A stretch of 64,000 nt of DNA from Shewanella intestini (GTDB taxonomy: Bacteria > Pseudomonadota > Gammaproteobacteria > Enterobacterales > Shewanellaceae). The stretch is from positions 372,001 through 436,000 of the forward strand of contig NZ_JAAIKR010000001.1 of the NCBI RefSeq assembly GCF_018221465.1. The letters are read 5' to 3'. The position numbers and the translations under genes were made by a program. Position 1 is the first letter of the stretch, and each line of letters opens with the position of its first letter. Under the pieces are notes generated by a model. It was not told the DNA's origin, made no database searches, and worked only from the letters and a program-made list of their open reading frames with translations. Below, piece after piece: positions 9,606 to 18,479 of this stretch.

Positions 9606-10304
9606 ATGGCTAACCAAATCACACTATTAGATCATGCTAAACATGGCGACTTAAAAATTACTTCAACTGATTTCGCTCATGTTGCAGAGCAACATATTGT
9701 GCCGATTTCTTTGCATGAAATTGCCCGTGCAGTGACTGAGTACCCTGTGGTATTTGTTAAAAATGCCGAATCAGGTGAGTTTCAATCAGTGGTGATGTTA
9801 GGGCTAAAACCAGGCCAAAACCTCAGTGTGAAAGATGGAAATTGGCAAGGGCTGTATGTGCCGGCAGTGGTACGTGATTACCCACTCGGTTTAGTGTTAA
9901 ACCCTGAAATAAAAGATAAAGTGTGGATTGGTATTCGTGAAGAAGCCAAAGAAGTGTCAAAGGAAGAAGGCGCTGCATTATTTGATGGTGAAAAAGAAAC
10001 CCCATTTTTAGATGGGCGTAAAAAAGCGTTAATTGAACATTTCGAGCAAGATCAAGCCACTCGCAGTATTCTTGGCTTCTTAGCTGAAAAAGAGCTATTA
10101 AAAAGCCAGTCAATCACGGTCGAAATCGCCGGTGAAAAACGTAACATTAATGGCCTATATATTGTTGATGAAGAAAAGCTTAATGGCTTATCAGATGAAG
10201 ACTATTTAGCATTACGCCAACGTGGCTTATTAGCGCCTATCTTTGCGCATTTAGCTTCAATGAACCAAATTAACCGTTTAGCACGTGCTGAAACCCAAGG
10301 TTAA
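9606..10304 (+). CDS. SapC family protein
   Basis: The 232-residue protein matches the SapC-type family by its N-terminal pattern (FAHVAEQHIVPISLHEIARA, YPVVFVKN) and the central GLYVPAVVRDYPLGL stretch. The family name comes from a Campylobacter S-layer-associated gene, but the biochemical role is unknown. No signal peptide or membrane helix is visible. It follows a TonB receptor and a halogenase-like gene, an arrangement repeated in carbohydrate-uptake loci of several marine bacteria, so a role with receptor-imported glycans is inferred. A GGAG ribosome site lies about 7 bp before the ATG. Confidence 0.75.
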   Translation: MANQITLLDHAKHGDLKITSTDFAHVAEQHIVPISLHEIARAVTEYPVVFVKNAESGEFQSVVMLGLKPGQNLSVKDGNWQGLYVPAVVRDYPLGLVLNPEIKDKVWIGIREEAKEVSKEEGAALFDGEKETPFLDGRKKALIEHFEQDQATRSILGFLAEKELLKSQSITVEIAGEKRNINGLYIVDEEKLNGLSDEDYLALRQRGLLAPIFAHLASMNQINRLARAETQG

Positions 10305-10355
10305 TGAGTTCTTAAGCTGTTTATAAAAAGCGGATTATACAGCCCATTTGGTAAT

Positions 10356-10387
10356 AAAAAAGCACTTACTGAAGTAAGTGCTTTTTT
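10356..10387. terminator. bidirectional intrinsic terminator
   Basis: AAAAAAGCACTTAC, loop TGAA, GTAAGTGCTTTTTT: a near-perfect palindrome with A and T runs, between the convergent SapC gene and the methyltransferase-like gene. It can serve both strands. Confidence 0.88.
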
Positions 10388-10444
10388 AATGCCTATACCG
10401 GTCATGCGCGCACTATGTGCAGCTCATAGAGGCATTGCCGCGAC

Positions 10445-11509
10445 TTAGTTTAAATCTTTGCGCTGATATAAACGTAATTCAGAATGGAATCCATCAATGG
10501 TTTCAAAGCCAAACGGATGAACATTGGTTGATAATAAATCATACGCCGTTAAAAAAGCATCGTAATCTTCAGCTTTAATCTGTTTTTTCACCCCCAAGTG
10601 ACTGTCGTCTATCGCTAATTTTTTACCTTCTCGTAAATTACGTAGCAGCACATATTTGCAATTAAGACGGGTGACATGTTCAAGGTAATTAGCAACGATA
10701 TCAGGTTCCATTTCTTGAAATGAAATGAAATTGACAAATAAATCAAGCTCACCAGTCACCTCTGGCAACTGCCAAGGGCATAAAACCGCGCCATTAAATT
10801 GAGATGAAAGTTGCTTGAGTGACTTATCAGACATGCTTTTTACCGTTTGATAATCAGCGATATGTTGTTGCCCAAAACGGGTTTGCAAATAATAAGTTGA
10901 GAATAAACAGGTCGGGGCGATATCAACGTTCATGTAAAAACTGTTATTACGAGGATCACTTAACAAAATTTCCCCTAAAGTGCCAAATCCGCCGCCAATC
11001 TCTAATACCGTGTTGACCGGTACATTGTGAAGTTGTTGCTTAAGAAAGTTGAGCCCTAACAGATAATTTAAACTGGAACGGCTAAATTTATTGCCTTCAA
11101 ATTCAAAATGCTCAATAGGTGAGCCAATATCAGACTCAGTGAATTTATCCGTAAAGGGGGCTTTTAAAGATTCGCTAGCTTTAAATACGCGGTAGTCACT
11201 GCGCGCATGCATTTCACCTGAAAGCGAATCGTTAATTGATAATGCCGCTTTGTTATCTTGCTGCATATGTGCAAGGCAGCTATCAAGTAAGGTTTGGTAT
11301 TTTTCTGTTTGGTTTATCCAACCGTTAAAGCGGTAGGTTGGAACAAAGTACGATAAGGCGCTAGGAAGGCGACGAAAGTTTTCTATACCATGAGTGGCAA
11401 GATCTTGTTGCAAGCCTTTTGCGCCAAATTGCCAAAAGTTGGTTGGCAAATATTTAGAATCTACCTGTTTCATGTCTTCGCTAATGGTTGCAATTTGATG
11501 AGATAACAT
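10445..11509 (-). CDS. putative sugar O-methyltransferase (NanM-like)
   Basis: The 354-residue protein has a Rossmann methyltransferase core around residues 165-300. The glycine-rich SAM motif is VLEIGGGFGTLGEILL, and an acidic/aromatic FVNFISFQEMEPD segment lies downstream. Its overall pattern recalls the 'putative sugar O-methyltransferase' family seen in polysaccharide loci. A GGAAG ribosome site sits 3 bp before a clean ATG start. It stands alone on the minus strand inside the chitin island and has no NagR operator, so it may be unrelated to GlcNAc use. The substrate is unknown. Confidence 0.6.
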   Translation of the reverse strand: MLSHQIATISEDMKQVDSKYLPTNFWQFGAKGLQQDLATHGIENFRRLPSALSYFVPTYRFNGWINQTEKYQTLLDSCLAHMQQDNKAALSINDSLSGEMHARSDYRVFKASESLKAPFTDKFTESDIGSPIEHFEFEGNKFSRSSLNYLLGLNFLKQQLHNVPVNTVLEIGGGFGTLGEILLSDPRNNSFYMNVDIAPTCLFSTYYLQTRFGQQHIADYQTVKSMSDKSLKQLSSQFNGAVLCPWQLPEVTGELDLFVNFISFQEMEPDIVANYLEHVTRLNCKYVLLRNLREGKKLAIDDSHLGVKKQIKAEDYDAFLTAYDLLSTNVHPFGFETIDGFHSELRLYQRKDLN

Positions 11510-11797
11510 GGGCTTCCTTTAAACGTGTTGAACAAGTACATTTCAATGTTTAGTTCAGTGACTTTGTCGATGATAGCGACGTTATACTACTTGGAGATTA
11601 GTGGTGTCTACAAGTCATTATTTTAACAGCAAAAATGGAGATAAATATCACATACTTTTTGTCAGTTTTCGACGCGTGAAGAGGCTGTTACACAATGTTT
11701 AGCATGGATTGAATCAGTGTATTAACTCCTATTTTGGGCTCGATTTATTATCATTTTTTACGTTTCATTATTGCCATATTTGTTGCTCGTGCATTTA

Positions 11798-12658
11798 TTA
11801 ATGTAGTCCTAGCATCACGGTACCAGTGAGTATTATCCAAACTGAGAAAAACTGCTTAAGCTTTTGGATCGAAAAATATAATGCAATTCGTTTTGCTAAT
11901 AATCCGCCTATTATTGCTGCTGGGCCTGCAAATAATAAGGTTTCAAAATGGGCCGCGCTATCCGCTGAAAAGGTGATCGGCGCGGTTGACCAAACCGTGA
12001 TTGCGCTAACCACGACACCTGTTGCAATCGCTAGTTTAGTGCAGTACCCGCGCAGCATTAAATAAATAACCAGCATTTCACCTACTCCCACTGATAACCA
12101 AGATGTCACTATGCCCCCAATAAAACTAATGATTACCAATGCAATAATATCAAGGTGTTGCTTATGGTGATTAGTTAGTTGCGCTGTGGATTTGCGGCTG
12201 TGAGTTAAAATAATCAATCCCAGAGCGATTGAAAATAAACTGAAACTGATGTGTATCGATACCGGTGGCGGGAGCTGAACTAAGGTGCTAAACCACAAAC
12301 CACTGATTGAGGCCAATGCAGATAATCCACAAAAGCGCCCAAATGCTATCCATGTAGGGTCAAGGCGATGATGGCGTCGATAATGAAAAATCCAACTCAA
12401 ACTGCCAGCAGTCATACCAAAACACTGTATTGCAAAAGAGGTTGATATCATCTGCTCGGTAGAAAAGCCAACCGCGGAAAAAACCGGTACAAATATGACC
12501 CCGCCGCCAGCACCTGTTGAATTAGCAAAAATAGCACCGATTATCCCCACTAACACAAACAACCCTGAGTTTAAAATGGTATCAATGACCGGGGTAAAAA
12601 AACTTAGCCAAGTGGCCCAGCACAAGATAAAGATCATCGCTGCCAGCCAAACCTTCAT
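11798..12658 (-). CDS. TauE/SafE-family membrane permease
   Basis: The roughly 286-residue product is very hydrophobic, with about eight predicted helices. It has the N-terminal GAIFANSTGAGGGVIFVPVF pattern and a second related repeat (GGIVTSWLSVGVGEMLVIYL). This duplicated glycine-rich motif is typical of the TauE/SafE (sulfite/sulfonate exporter) family. The start is uncertain: an in-frame GTG at 12688 has its AAGG directly adjacent, so the ATG at 12658 was preferred despite a weak ribosome site. It is divergent from the hexosaminidase gene. The substrate may be a sulfur compound or organic anion, but nothing here identifies it. Confidence 0.72.
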   Translation of the reverse strand: MKVWLAAMIFILCWATWLSFFTPVIDTILNSGLFVLVGIIGAIFANSTGAGGGVIFVPVFSAVGFSTEQMISTSFAIQCFGMTAGSLSWIFHYRRHHRLDPTWIAFGRFCGLSALASISGLWFSTLVQLPPPVSIHISFSLFSIALGLIILTHSRKSTAQLTNHHKQHLDIIALVIISFIGGIVTSWLSVGVGEMLVIYLMLRGYCTKLAIATGVVVSAITVWSTAPITFSADSAAHFETLLFAGPAAIIGGLLAKRIALYFSIQKLKQFFSVWIILTGTVMLGLH

Positions 12659-12830
12659 GTTGCTACTTTGCAATAAAGCTAATCGCACCTTAATCCATTC
12701 CTTTATTATTTTTTATAGTTAATGGAGACAGCCCTTTGAGGATAGCAATAAATCAATCTAGGCATATGCAAATAAGGACTTACTGCAAATGTGGCGTATT
12801 TGATAACATTTTGTCAAATAAGTGTGGATA

Positions 12831-12858
12831 TTGGTGGGGAAAGTTAGTAGATTAGAAT
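12831..12858 (+). promoter_or_regulatory. candidate sigma-70 promoter of hexosaminidase gene
   Basis: TTGGTG, 16-bp spacer, TAGAAT. The predicted transcription start falls inside the adjacent NagR operator, a classic repression layout. Confidence 0.5.
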
Positions 12859-12860
12859 GT

Positions 12861-12876
12861 ATGACAACGCTGTCAT
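12861..12876. promoter_or_regulatory. NagR operator upstream of hexosaminidase gene
   Basis: ATGACAACGCTGTCAT, identical to the site before nagK. It lies about 290 bp upstream of the coding start, immediately after a candidate -10 box. Confidence 0.85.
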
Positions 12877-13078
12877 TTGTTTGTTAACCCGTCATTATTG
12901 CCATCGGTAACTCTTGGAGTTGATGCAATCTGTCCAACGGTGACGTGGTTGATAAATGCGCCTTTATGCTGGTGTTGTCTAGTTGGTAATAGAAGTTTAG
13001 GTCCTTTTATTACCAAGTACATATCGGTAATGTTGTCGATATTTTAATACTTTTATTCTCTCCCCAGATGTAAGTATG

Positions 13079-13111
13079 AGCTGGGTGCATTTGCCCCAGC
13101 TATATTTTTTT
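13079..13111 (+). terminator. terminator-like hairpin in the hexosaminidase leader
   Basis: AGCTGGG/CCCAGCT arms around a 9-base loop, followed by TATATTTTTTT. It lies between the NagR operator and the gene start on the plus strand, where no upstream plus-strand gene ends. It may attenuate hexosaminidase transcription or end a short leader RNA. Confidence 0.5.
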
Positions 13112-13167
13112 GGTGTAGCGAATACGCGTATTGTGCGTTAATCATTTCACACAAGGAAGAGGATATT

Positions 13168-16035
13168 ATGAACGTTATTGCTGCGGCATCGACGCTGTGT
13201 ATCATGCTGAGTTTAAGTGCTTGTGTCGATATTTCCCCGTCGACATCAGACAAGATATCATCATCTACCGACACGCCTTTGACACAACACACGCTCGACA
13301 CATTTGCCCAGCAACTGGCGGTTTCCTATGATGTTATCACCAATGTGCCAGAGCAAGCCTGTGCGAAAGAGGCTGATAAACAAGCTCATTGTTTTATCGC
13401 TGAAATTGAATTTGTTAGCCAAAATGACTTTACTCACCACAATTGGGAAATCTATTACAGCCAAATGCGCCCTGTGATAGACGTGCTAAGTGATGAATTT
13501 ACCCTTACTCATATTAAAGGTGATTTACACCGGATAACCCCTACAGAAAAGTTTAATGGATTTAAGGCAAAGCAAGCTAAAACATTACGCTTTCGTGCAC
13601 AGCATTGGCAGTTGTCTGAAACCGATGCTATGCCCAATTATTATATTGTGGCCACCGATAACGAACAGTTATTGCCTGCGGTTATCAGCAGTACTGAGTT
13701 GATTATTGACCCTGTGACTAAACTAGAGCAGCGTCCGTATGTCGTGCCTTTTACTGACCCTGTAAAACAATACCGCCGCTCAGCGACCGATAAACTGAAG
13801 TGGCAGCAACCTGCCGATATTTACGTGAAAAATGCCAACCTAACAGGCAACTTACAACCAAATTCACCGACTTTATTAGCATCGTCAATTATCCCTACGC
13901 CGTTATCGCAACAAGTTTTTGATGACAAGCCGCTGGTCGATTTTTCACAGGGTTTATTGATTGAAAGTCAAAGTTTTGCAAAGGCCAATATTAAACCCAG
14001 TGATATTCAAGCCGCGCTACTTCGCCTTGAAACGATTGGCGTTAGCAGCCGTATTTCAAATGATAATTTACCTGATGAACACAAACACATCACTCGCTCG
14101 CAGCCGCTGACTTCATCACCTGTTACATCAGCACGAGATACGCAATCAACATCACCCGAAAGCCAATCATTATCCTTAGACCCAAGTCAGGAAGCACCAT
14201 CGAAGTTATCTGCACTTACGGTGCAATTATTGCCGCTACAAGAGGCCCGATTAACCCAAGATAAATACAGGCAAGGGCATTATCAGCTAGATATTGCCGA
14301 TAACGGTATTATGATTTATGCCAATGATGCCAGTGGCTTTTCTTATGCTTTTGCCTCTATTCAATCGTTAATTAACCCTCAATCTTTAGTCATACCAGCC
14401 ATGAAGGTTATCGATGCACCTCGTTATGACTTTCGCGGGATGCACATAGATGTGTCGCGCAACTTCCACTCAAAGGCGGCCATTTTTAAACTCATCGAAC
14501 AAATGGCGACTTACAAGCTAAACAAGCTGCATTTACACATGGGGGATGACGAAGGTTGGCGACTTGAAATCGATGGTTTGCCTGAACTCACCGACATTGG
14601 ATCCAAGCGTTGTCATGACTTAACTGAAACACGTTGTTTATTGCCACAACTGGGTAGCGGCCCATTTGCCGACTCACCCGTTAACGGTTTTTACTCGATT
14701 AACGATTACATCGAAATCATTCAGTTTGCCGATGCCAGACAGATTCAAGTCATCCCCTCAATGGACATGCCAGGGCATTCACGTGCGGCAATAATATCAA
14801 TGCAGGCACGTTATCAACACTATATGCAAGCAGGCCAAGTTGCGCTGGCGAATGAATATTTATTGTATGACCCACTTGATAGCACTCAATATTCATCAGT
14901 GCAGTATTACGATGACAACACCTTAAATGTTTGCATGCCCTCAACGTATCACTTTATTGATAAAGTGATTACCGAAATAGCTGCAATGCACCAACAGGCA
15001 GGACAGCCGTTAACGACTTACCATATTGGCGCCGATGAAACTGCTGGCGCGTGGAAAGACTCGCCGTTATGCCAAACGCTGATTGCCAATAACAGTGACA
15101 TTAACTCTGCTGAGCAATTAGGGCCTTACTTTATTGAGCGCGTGTCTAACATGTTGCACAAAAAAGGCATTCAAAACGCAGGTTGGAGTGATGGCATGAG
15201 CCACACGCAAGTTAACAACATGCCAAAGAACAGCCAAAGCAATATTTGGGATGTCATTTCTCACGGTGGCTATAAAAATGCCCACAAGCAAATTAACCAA
15301 GGCTGGACATCAATACTGAGTCATCCAGAGGTGTTGTACTTTGACTTCCCTTACCAAGCTGACCCGAAAGAGCACGGTTATTACTGGGCAACCAGAGCAT
15401 TAAGCTCATACAAGCTGTTTAGTTTTATGTCAGGTAATTTACCCGCTAATGCTGAGCAGTGGCGCGATATTGAAAATTTGCCTTTTGAAGCTGATGACCG
15501 AGTAGTAAAAGATGATAACGGCCAACGATTATCAGGGCCTTTAGCAAAAGGTAAACGAGCCAGTGGTATTCAAGGGCAATTATGGAGTGAAACCATTCGT
15601 TCGCAGACGCAACTTGAATACATGATTTACCCAAGACTGTTAATGCTTGCCGAGCGAGCGTGGCATAGACCTCGCTGGGAAGTGCCATATCAATACCAAG
15701 GTGTGGTTTACAATCAACATAGCGGTTACTTCACCGCTGATAAACGCCAGCAACAAACAATGCAATGGCAGCGTATTTCAAACCATTTAGGCGCGAAAGA
15801 ATTTGCCAAATTAGATAAGTTTGCCATTCACTATCGTTTGCCTATCCCCGGTGTAAAAGTGGTTAATAACCAATTGAGCATGAACAGTGCTTTTACTGGA
15901 TTAACGCTTGAATACAAGCAAGATAAGGGTCAATGGACGACGTATAAAGCACCTGTTGAAGTGACATTACCCCTTGAGGTGAGAACGTCGGCGCCAGATG
16001 GTATTCGTAAAGGTCGCAGTGTCAAAGTGAATTAA
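13168..16035 (+). CDS. beta-N-acetylhexosaminidase, GH20 lipoprotein
   Basis: The 955-residue protein begins with a lipoprotein signal peptide, lipobox L-S-A-C with Cys-19, so it is probably membrane-anchored. A chitobiase-type N-terminal domain comes first (about residues 35-180), then a GH20 accessory domain, and the catalytic TIM barrel from about 420 (YDFRGMHIDVSRNFHSK). The catalytic pair Asp-623/Glu-624 lies in HIGADET. It should release terminal GlcNAc from chitin oligomers. An unusual Ser/Thr/Pro-rich stretch at about residues 305-350 interrupts the accessory domain. A NagR operator and a leader hairpin precede it. Confidence in the enzyme class is high; exact substrate length preference is unknown. 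Confidence 0.93.
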   Translation: MNVIAAASTLCIMLSLSACVDISPSTSDKISSSTDTPLTQHTLDTFAQQLAVSYDVITNVPEQACAKEADKQAHCFIAEIEFVSQNDFTHHNWEIYYSQMRPVIDVLSDEFTLTHIKGDLHRITPTEKFNGFKAKQAKTLRFRAQHWQLSETDAMPNYYIVATDNEQLLPAVISSTELIIDPVTKLEQRPYVVPFTDPVKQYRRSATDKLKWQQPADIYVKNANLTGNLQPNSPTLLASSIIPTPLSQQVFDDKPLVDFSQGLLIESQSFAKANIKPSDIQAALLRLETIGVSSRISNDNLPDEHKHITRSQPLTSSPVTSARDTQSTSPESQSLSLDPSQEAPSKLSALTVQLLPLQEARLTQDKYRQGHYQLDIADNGIMIYANDASGFSYAFASIQSLINPQSLVIPAMKVIDAPRYDFRGMHIDVSRNFHSKAAIFKLIEQMATYKLNKLHLHMGDDEGWRLEIDGLPELTDIGSKRCHDLTETRCLLPQLGSGPFADSPVNGFYSINDYIEIIQFADARQIQVIPSMDMPGHSRAAIISMQARYQHYMQAGQVALANEYLLYDPLDSTQYSSVQYYDDNTLNVCMPSTYHFIDKVITEIAAMHQQAGQPLTTYHIGADETAGAWKDSPLCQTLIANNSDINSAEQLGPYFIERVSNMLHKKGIQNAGWSDGMSHTQVNNMPKNSQSNIWDVISHGGYKNAHKQINQGWTSILSHPEVLYFDFPYQADPKEHGYYWATRALSSYKLFSFMSGNLPANAEQWRDIENLPFEADDRVVKDDNGQRLSGPLAKGKRASGIQGQLWSETIRSQTQLEYMIYPRLLMLAERAWHRPRWEVPYQYQGVVYNQHSGYFTADKRQQQTMQWQRISNHLGAKEFAKLDKFAIHYRLPIPGVKVVNNQLSMNSAFTGLTLEYKQDKGQWTTYKAPVEVTLPLEVRTSAPDGIRKGRSVKVN

Positions 16036-16387
16036 CTATTGCGTTACCTTAAGCCCTTTTTTACCCCAAAAGCACCGTAAAGCTGCTTTTATTAGAAATA
16101 TAGTAGGGCTTATTATAATGATTGTTATGCGAGGGTTGACGCAATTTTATTTAAAAAATGCTATTAAAACATAAAGTTAAAAATCTATTTTGTGCTTATC
16201 ACTCAGTGAGTATCAATGAAGATTATTACGACTGAAGCGTATTTAACATTTTATTAAAAAACAAATGACAACGCTGTCATTTTGGGTGTAACATGTTTTT
16301 AACGTTTTTAGGGTGACTCATTAACCGTAAACGGTCATGTCTGTTTGTACTCACCACTAACATATAAAAATATCGAAGAGGGAAGTC
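16036..16387. other. intergenic region before the nagKBA operon
   Basis: AT-rich and non-coding. It holds the NagR operator at 16265-16280 and a GAGGG ribosome site for nagK. No clear terminator for the hexosaminidase gene was found. Confidence 0.5.
16265..16280. promoter_or_regulatory. NagR operator upstream of nagK
   Basis: ATGACAACGCTGTCAT, the same 16 bases as the site at 12861, and 107 bp before the nagK start. Confidence 0.88.
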
Positions 16388-17281
16388 ATGGCAACAAACC
16401 AAAACATCAGCATGCCATTATATTTGGGCGTCGATGGCGGTGGCAGTAAGTGTCGGGCGATTATCTATTCACAACACCAAGGCGTGTTAGGTACTGGGGT
16501 TGCTGGACGAGCTAATCCATTACACGGTATTGACCACACATTGCACTCTATTACGGTCTCAACCCACTTAGCTTTAGATGATGCAGGGCTCAGTCGTCAA
16601 CTCATTGGCCAGTTAATTGCTGGTGTTGGCCTTGCTGGTGTTAATGTTCCGCATTTATTTAATCAAATCAATCAATGGCAACATCCTTTTCAAGCAATGT
16701 ACCTCACCACCGATCTACATACTGCATGTATTGGCGCTCACAATGGCGATGATGGTGCGGTGATTATCACCGGCACGGGTTCTTGTGGCTACGTACATGT
16801 TGGGGAGCAAAGTTTGTTAGTGGGTGGGCATGGTTTTGGCCTTGGTGACAAAGGCAGCGGCGCTTGGCTTGGGCAAAAAGCGGTTGAACATGTGTTATTA
16901 ACGCTTGATGGTTTTAGTGACGCCAGTGCCTTGCAAGCAGCGATGTTAGATCACTTAGAGACAGATAACGCCACCGGCATTGTTGAGCTACTCGCGGGTA
17001 AATCATCTAGCGAATACGCTAAATTAGCGCGGGTTGTATTAGCGTGTGCTAACCAAGGCGATAGCGTTGCCATTGGCATTGTCAAAGAGGGCGCAGAGTA
17101 TATTAGCGCCATGGCTAGAAAATTATTTAGTTTGCATCCTCAGCGCTTTTCAATGATTGGTGGTTTAGCTGAACCATTAATGCCGTGGTTAGATAGCGAT
17201 GTATCAAGCAAGTTGGCGCAATCTATCGCGCCACCAGAAATTGGCGCAGTGTACTTTGCACAGCAGCAACATCAACAATAG
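16388..17281 (+). CDS. nagK: N-acetylglucosamine kinase (BadF/BadG ATPase fold)
   Basis: The 297-residue protein has the phosphate-1 loop LGVDGGGSKCRA at residues 13-24 and an adenosine-type ITGTGSCGY motif near residue 127, as in the BadF/BadG/BcrA/BcrD ATPase superfamily to which eukaryotic-type GlcNAc kinase belongs. It would phosphorylate cytoplasmic GlcNAc to GlcNAc-6-P, needed here because the permease NagP is an MFS symporter and not a PTS. It is the first gene of nagK-nagB-nagA, follows a NagR operator, and nagB starts 45 bp later. This type replaces the ROK-family kinase of E. coli. Confidence 0.88.
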   Translation: MATNQNISMPLYLGVDGGGSKCRAIIYSQHQGVLGTGVAGRANPLHGIDHTLHSITVSTHLALDDAGLSRQLIGQLIAGVGLAGVNVPHLFNQINQWQHPFQAMYLTTDLHTACIGAHNGDDGAVIITGTGSCGYVHVGEQSLLVGGHGFGLGDKGSGAWLGQKAVEHVLLTLDGFSDASALQAAMLDHLETDNATGIVELLAGKSSSEYAKLARVVLACANQGDSVAIGIVKEGAEYISAMARKLFSLHPQRFSMIGGLAEPLMPWLDSDVSSKLAQSIAPPEIGAVYFAQQQHQQ

Positions 17282-17326
17282 TGTCTGTCGTTTACTCAAT
17301 AAATATATAGGGTTTAAAGGTTTTTT

Positions 17327-18328
17327 ATGTCAACGAATACCATCATGGAACAAGAAGCACGTACCGCACCGCAAAAAATAGCTGCGCAACTCAAAGACAA
17401 CGACAATCTCACTGATTCATTAGGCATGGTATTACGTGACTTTGCGCCGAAATTTATCATGATTGTTGGTCGTGGTTCATCAGATCATGCTGGTGTATTC
17501 GCCAAATATTTATTTGAAGTTGAGCTGGGTATTCCTACATTTGCTGCTGCACCATCTGTTGCGAGTGTATATGGCAAACAGTTGCAGCTAAGCGGTGGCT
17601 TAGTGATTGTTATTTCGCAATCGGGTCGTAGCCCTGACATTCTTGCCCAAGCCAGAATGGCAAAAAATGCAGGCGCGTTTTGCGTGGCATTAGTGAATGA
17701 TGAAACCGCACCCATTAAAGATATTGTCGATGTTGTTGTGCCGTTACGCGCAGGCGAAGAAAAAGCGGTTGCAGCCACAAAAAGTTATTTGGCAACCTTG
17801 TCAGCCTTAATCCAAATTGCGGCTAAATGGTCACAATCCGCCGAGTTAGCGAAAGCGGTTGATTCAATGGAAAACGCCTTACAAGGTGCTGTTGATGCAC
17901 CACCACAACTTACGCCGCAACTACTGGATGGGGTTAACAATTTAGTGGTGCTGGGTCGTGGCTTAGGTTATGCCGTGACCAAAGAGATTGCACTTAAAAT
18001 GAAAGAAGTGTGCTCAATTCATGCAGAATCATTTAGTAGCGCTGAATTCCTGCATGGGCCAGTGACTTTAGTTGAGCAGCAGTTATCAATTGTTGATGTC
18101 ACGGTGGAGGATGAAACCTTGCAAAGTCATCTAGAGCAAATTGAAAATGTACGCCAACGAGGTGCACAATTAGCGCATATTCACCAGTGTAATAAAGCTA
18201 TTCATCCTCGGGTTGCGCCATTAGCGGTGCTGCAACGTTTTTATATTGATATTGCCGCAGTAGCCGTTGCCAGAGGCATTGACCCAGATCAACCTGCTGG
18301 GCTGAAAAAAGTCACTCAAACTTTGTAA
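17327..18328 (+). CDS. nagB: glucosamine-6-phosphate deaminase, SIS-domain type (NagB-II)
   Basis: The 333-residue protein contains two SIS domains, the first with GRGSSDHAGVFAKYL and VIVISQSGRSPD, the second with GRGLGYAVTKEIALKMKE and SAEFLHGP. This is the layout of the GlmS isomerase half without the glutaminase domain. In Shewanella this non-orthologous enzyme (NagB-II) replaces the classical NagB and converts GlcN-6-P to fructose-6-P plus ammonia. The gene neighbours, nagK before and nagA after, support deaminase over GlmS-like isomerase activity. Confidence 0.9.
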   Translation: MSTNTIMEQEARTAPQKIAAQLKDNDNLTDSLGMVLRDFAPKFIMIVGRGSSDHAGVFAKYLFEVELGIPTFAAAPSVASVYGKQLQLSGGLVIVISQSGRSPDILAQARMAKNAGAFCVALVNDETAPIKDIVDVVVPLRAGEEKAVAATKSYLATLSALIQIAAKWSQSAELAKAVDSMENALQGAVDAPPQLTPQLLDGVNNLVVLGRGLGYAVTKEIALKMKEVCSIHAESFSSAEFLHGPVTLVEQQLSIVDVTVEDETLQSHLEQIENVRQRGAQLAHIHQCNKAIHPRVAPLAVLQRFYIDIAAVAVARGIDPDQPAGLKKVTQTL

Positions 18329-18479
18329 TCACAGCCGAGATGACGCATTGCGACTATCCAGAGGGCTTAATCGCATTGATTGGCTTTTTATTTGACTACG
18401 GCACTGAAGCTTTTAAGCAAATAAGCGAATTTTATTAGTTAATTAATCTATTTAATTACGGACTAACTGGACGTATCGC

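Larger units (their letters stand above)
12659..13167. other. long divergent region upstream of hexosaminidase gene
   Basis: About 500 bp without a supported gene. It holds a candidate promoter (TTGGTG at 12831, TAGAAT at 12853), a NagR operator at 12861, about 200 bp of leader, a terminator-like hairpin at 13079, then the hexosaminidase ribosome site (AAGGAAGAGG). Several very short reading frames in the leader have poor start contexts and are not called. Confidence 0.55.
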
